The notes under the pieces were generated by a model. The model had not been told where the DNA came from. It did not search any database and saw only the letters and a program-made list of their open reading frames with translations. Position numbers and translations under genes: made by a program. DNA of 61,118 bases from UBA6168 sp964643005 (GTDB lineage Bacteria; Bacteroidota; Bacteroidia; Chitinophagales; Saprospiraceae), in the NCBI GenBank assembly GCA_964643005.1, contig CAZXQI010000005.1:1-61118 (forward strand), given 5' to 3'. Every line of letters starts with the position of its first letter. Position 1 is the first letter of the stretch. This document shows positions 58,638 through 61,118 of this stretch, piece by piece.

Positions 58638-60386
58638 TCAGGGCTTCAATTTCAGTTGAGCTACCGCAGTCCCCATGCGATTGACTACCGGATCAAAGCG
58701 CCTGCTGACCACCGTCTTTCCGCTGGGGCAAAGCTGGAAGATGACGGGCTGCTCATCGTAAATCAGGCGCTGAAATTCGATGTACAACCTGTTGCGCGAA
58801 GCTTCGTCGGGCGCAGAGGCGATGCTTTCGATCAGAGCGTCGGAGGCTGCATTGCCGAAGCGGGCGTAGTTGGAGCCGCCGGGCTGGGCGCTGCTCGTAT
58901 GCCATAGCTGCGTCGGGTCGTCGGATACGGGCAGCCCGCGCGCGCCGCGTCCCGCCATTTCGTAATCGCCATTGCGCAGCCGCTCGCCCATCACGGTAGG
59001 TTCCAATGGAATGCGCTCAATCAGAATTCCCGCCTTTTGGGCATTGTTTTTAAAAAGCGTGGTGAAGTCGCTGTCGTAGTTAGAATTGGGATTGTAGAGG
59101 TATTGGAGTTTCATCTCCACCCGTTTCCCGTCTATCATCCTGTCCGCGACACCGTCGTTGTTGCTGTCTGTCCAGCCGGCGGCTTCCAACAGGATGCGGG
59201 CGCTGTCGAAATTCATTTCGATGGGCTTTAGGCTTTTATCGTAATAGGCTTTGTCGGGAAAGAACGGCCCGATTTGTCGCTCTGCCAGGCCGTCGTACAA
59301 ATCACGGATGACGGCGTCCATGTCAATGCAATGCGCCAAGGCTCTGCGCACTCTTTTGTCGTTCAACTTAGGGTTTCGGTTATTCAGAGAGGTCATAAAA
59401 AATATATAGGTCGGAGGAGTGAAGAAATTATATTCCTCCTTCACGAAGCCCGCTTCCTGTAGTTCAACAAACTGCTTAGAATCTAATTCTGAAGCCATAT
59501 CCACACTCCCTTCTTTTATCGCTGCGGAAGTAGCTGTCTGGTCGGGGATGGGCAGGAAAATGATCGTGTCGGGGTAGGCAGCTAAGAGGGGATTTTTTGC
59601 AGCCAGTTTTTCTCCCCACCAGTTTTCTTTGCGAGCGAGGACGATGCGCTGGTCGTCCACCCATTCGATTAGTTTGTAAGGGCCGGAGCCGGAAACTGTT
59701 TCGCGGGCAAATAGGGGCGAGGTAAAAGCGTCGGTAAACTGTTGGAGTCTGGGGTCGGCGCCGATGGAGGCCGCCTTTTCGGGGTCGGTCAATTCCTTTA
59801 ATTCAAAACCTTTCAGCAGACCTTCGGGGTCAAAAACATGCTCCGGCAGCACGACGAAATTCCCGATGGCCTCTTCGGAGAGGAAGTATTTGTCGTTGAT
59901 GAAAACGGTGAATTTTTTGGGGTTTTCGGCGTCCACCTGAATGTCTCTGACGTTGTTGAGATAGGCTCGGAAGCGCTGCGTGGGCATCGTCGGATTGAAG
60001 AGCGCTTTCAGCGTGAAGGCAAAATCGTAGCCGGTGACGGGGCTGCCATCATCCCACACCGCCTCCGGCAATATTTCAAAAGTAAAAGATTGCCCTCCGG
60101 TAAATTCGCCTTCCTGAATGTCCCGGACGAGGGGCATTTCCCTGACCAACTGCGGCGAAATCTGCATCGTGAGCGGATTGAAATTAGTCAGAAACTGATA
60201 GACCAATTCGAATACCGCAGCCTCGTGGCTCGCTCTATAGAGGAAGGGATTCAGGGTCTTGACCGCCGCCGCCTGCCGTATGCGGACGGTGTTTTCCGGC
60301 CTTCTGGTTTCGGGTTTGCAGGAAAATAAAAAGACGACGGCCAACGCCGATGTCAAAAGGATAACTCGTATTTTATTCATGGTCAT
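58638..60386 (-). CDS. Peptide ABC transporter substrate-binding lipoprotein
   Basis: The 582-residue protein is an SBP_bac_5 (DppA/OppA-type) binding protein. The lipoprotein leader ends FLFSCKPE. It shows AAVKTLNPFLYRASHEAAV, DDGSPVTGYDFAFTLKA, the FVVLPEHVFDPE segment and DKRVRRALAHCIDMDAVIRD. It delivers peptides or related ligands to the two permeases encoded downstream. ATG 60380 (third codon) is an alternative start. No ATP-binding gene follows. Confidence 0.9.
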   Translation of the reverse strand: MTMNKIRVILLTSALAVVFLFSCKPETRRPENTVRIRQAAAVKTLNPFLYRASHEAAVFELVYQFLTNFNPLTMQISPQLVREMPLVRDIQEGEFTGGQSFTFEILPEAVWDDGSPVTGYDFAFTLKALFNPTMPTQRFRAYLNNVRDIQVDAENPKKFTVFINDKYFLSEEAIGNFVVLPEHVFDPEGLLKGFELKELTDPEKAASIGADPRLQQFTDAFTSPLFARETVSGSGPYKLIEWVDDQRIVLARKENWWGEKLAAKNPLLAAYPDTIIFLPIPDQTATSAAIKEGSVDMASELDSKQFVELQEAGFVKEEYNFFTPPTYIFFMTSLNNRNPKLNDKRVRRALAHCIDMDAVIRDLYDGLAERQIGPFFPDKAYYDKSLKPIEMNFDSARILLEAAGWTDSNNDGVADRMIDGKRVEMKLQYLYNPNSNYDSDFTTLFKNNAQKAGILIERIPLEPTVMGERLRNGDYEMAGRGARGLPVSDDPTQLWHTSSAQPGGSNYARFGNAASDALIESIASAPDEASRNRLYIEFQRLIYDEQPVIFQLCPSGKTVVSRRFDPVVNRMGTAVAQLKLKP

Positions 60387-60780
60387 TTTTTTTTCAAAAA
60401 ACTGTGTAATGAGCCTCCCTATTTAATAAAGCGTACTTTATTTTTTTAGAAAGGCTGCAAAGGCCTCCGCCGCCATTCCTTCCCGTTCAGTCAGCCTCTG
60501 CGAACTGCGGTTCAATATCCCTTGCGCATAATTAAGAAAGCCCCGAAGGTAGTTGAATTACCTGAAATGATTATGCGTAACAGCCTGACAAATTGAAAGA
60601 TTCAAAGCGCAATTTTTAAATAACAAAACGGAAGGCTTAGTTGGTCGCCACAGCAAATGCAGGGACTTTAACAGAGGAGGGGCAGGTCTGATTTCGTTTA
60701 CCGTCTGTTATTTGAAAACTCTTACTTTTAAGGCATAGATTCGAAATTGACCTTCTAACGAGATTTTCAAAACGCAGGAT
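60387..60780. other. 394-bp spacer between divergent genes
   Basis: This lies between the binding-protein gene (minus) and the truncated epimerase gene (plus). It is AT-rich, with no repeat, RNA or strong hairpin that I can support. Confidence 0.35.
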
Positions 60781-61118
60781 ATGTCTATCATTCTCATCGC
60801 CGGAGGTACCGGATTATTAGGAAGCCGCCTGAGCGAGATGCTACGGGAAAAAGGCTATATCGTCCGGCATCTCAGCCGCCAAAGAAATCCCGGCGCACCT
60901 TTTCCCGCCTATGGCTGGGATTTGAAAAAAGGCTTTATCGAAGAAGAGGCCATTGAAGAGGCTGACTTTGTCGTCAATCTTGCAGGCGCCAATATCGCCG
61001 GCCAAGGTTGGACTGATGCGCGGAAGCAGATTCTGCTCAGCAGCAGGGTAGATAGCGCGCTGCTGCTCAAAAAGTATATCGAGCAGAAAAGGACGCCGCT
61101 CAAAGCTTATGTCTCCGC
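60781..61118 (+). CDS. TIGR01777-type NAD-dependent epimerase, cut by the window edge
   Basis: The first 112 residues are present. They begin MSIILIAGGTGLLGSRLSEML, a nucleotide-binding GGTGLLG loop, and continue with VVNLAGANIAGQGW and RKQILLSSRVDSA, as in the TIGR01777 family of extended SDR proteins (related to YfcH). The family is widespread and its substrate is unknown. The remaining two-thirds of the protein lie beyond base 61118. The gene faces away from the peptide transporter. Confidence 0.85.
   Translation, partial: MSIILIAGGTGLLGSRLSEMLREKGYIVRHLSRQRNPGAPFPAYGWDLKKGFIEEEAIEEADFVVNLAGANIAGQGWTDARKQILLSSRVDSALLLKKYIEQKRTPLKAYVS

Overview
The window reads as a 61 kb piece of a Bacteroidota chromosome, most likely from the Saprospiria or a close relative. 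Lineage markers include a PorP/SprF-family protein and a C-terminal gliding/CHU_C-type secretion domain (type IX secretion), a DUF4837 lipoprotein, MqnC of the futalosine menaquinone route, a GHMP kinase resembling mevalonate kinase, a PLP-only cystathionine beta-synthase, a Bacteroidota-style P-type ATPase, many lipoproteins, and promoters of the TTTG / TAnnTTTG type. No rRNA, tRNA, CRISPR array, intact transposase or phage gene was seen. Gene content is mostly housekeeping and envelope functions, and the intergenic spaces hold several repeat families.

Layout. 1-5.6 kb: a truncated TPR lipoprotein, mevalonate kinase, FadH (2,4-dienoyl-CoA reductase), a small lipoprotein and a VWA lipoprotein. 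6-12 kb: mqnC, a methyltransferase, a two-gene Fe-S/CCG electron-transfer module, and PorP/SprF. 12.4-16 kb: DUF4837, a helical repeat protein and a LamG protein with a type IX sorting domain. 16-21.5 kb: a periplasmic redox/metal cluster in which an MbnP-like protein and a di-heme peroxidase lie divergent from a porin and a DUF3365 cytochrome, followed by a rhodanese and a Crp/Fnr regulator. 21.5-22.5 kb: a gene-free kilobase rich in repeats and hairpins. 22.4-31 kb: a small membrane protein, uppS, bamA, a GMC oxidoreductase, a thioredoxin-fold lipoprotein-like protein and MscS. 31-38.3 kb: a carboxypeptidase-regulatory-domain protein, feoA-feoB, a cystathionine beta-synthase, a long amphipathic repeat protein and inorganic pyrophosphatase. 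38.3-46.6 kb: a P-type ATPase, an unanchored TonB C-terminal domain, an M48 protease, a PIG-L deacetylase and a DUF6607-like protein. 46.8-50.7 kb: a minus-strand run of psd, a broken DUF190 gene, crcB, a beta-propeller protein, lpxH and 3-hydroxyanthranilate dioxygenase. 50.8-55.4 kb: an atypical SDR, DUF3137, DinB, cystathionine gamma-lyase/synthase, HU and a small lipoprotein. 55.5-60.4 kb: a peptide ABC transporter operon without its ATPases. The right edge cuts a TIGR01777 epimerase.

How the genes work together. Envelope biogenesis is covered by uppS, bamA, lpxH, psd, PorP and the M48 protease. Iron uptake (feoAB) and fluoride export (crcB) are self-contained. Sulfur amino-acid metabolism is represented by a CBS/CGL pair on separate transcripts. 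The 16-20 kb block looks like a secreted heme/copper system. The less expected content is in the intergenic DNA: a four-copy 58-bp palindromic repeat with a GGAG foot, a two-copy 135-bp element, and a tandem 31-bp repeat in which each copy is followed by a terminator hairpin. A nonsense mutation in the DUF190 partner of crcB also stands out.
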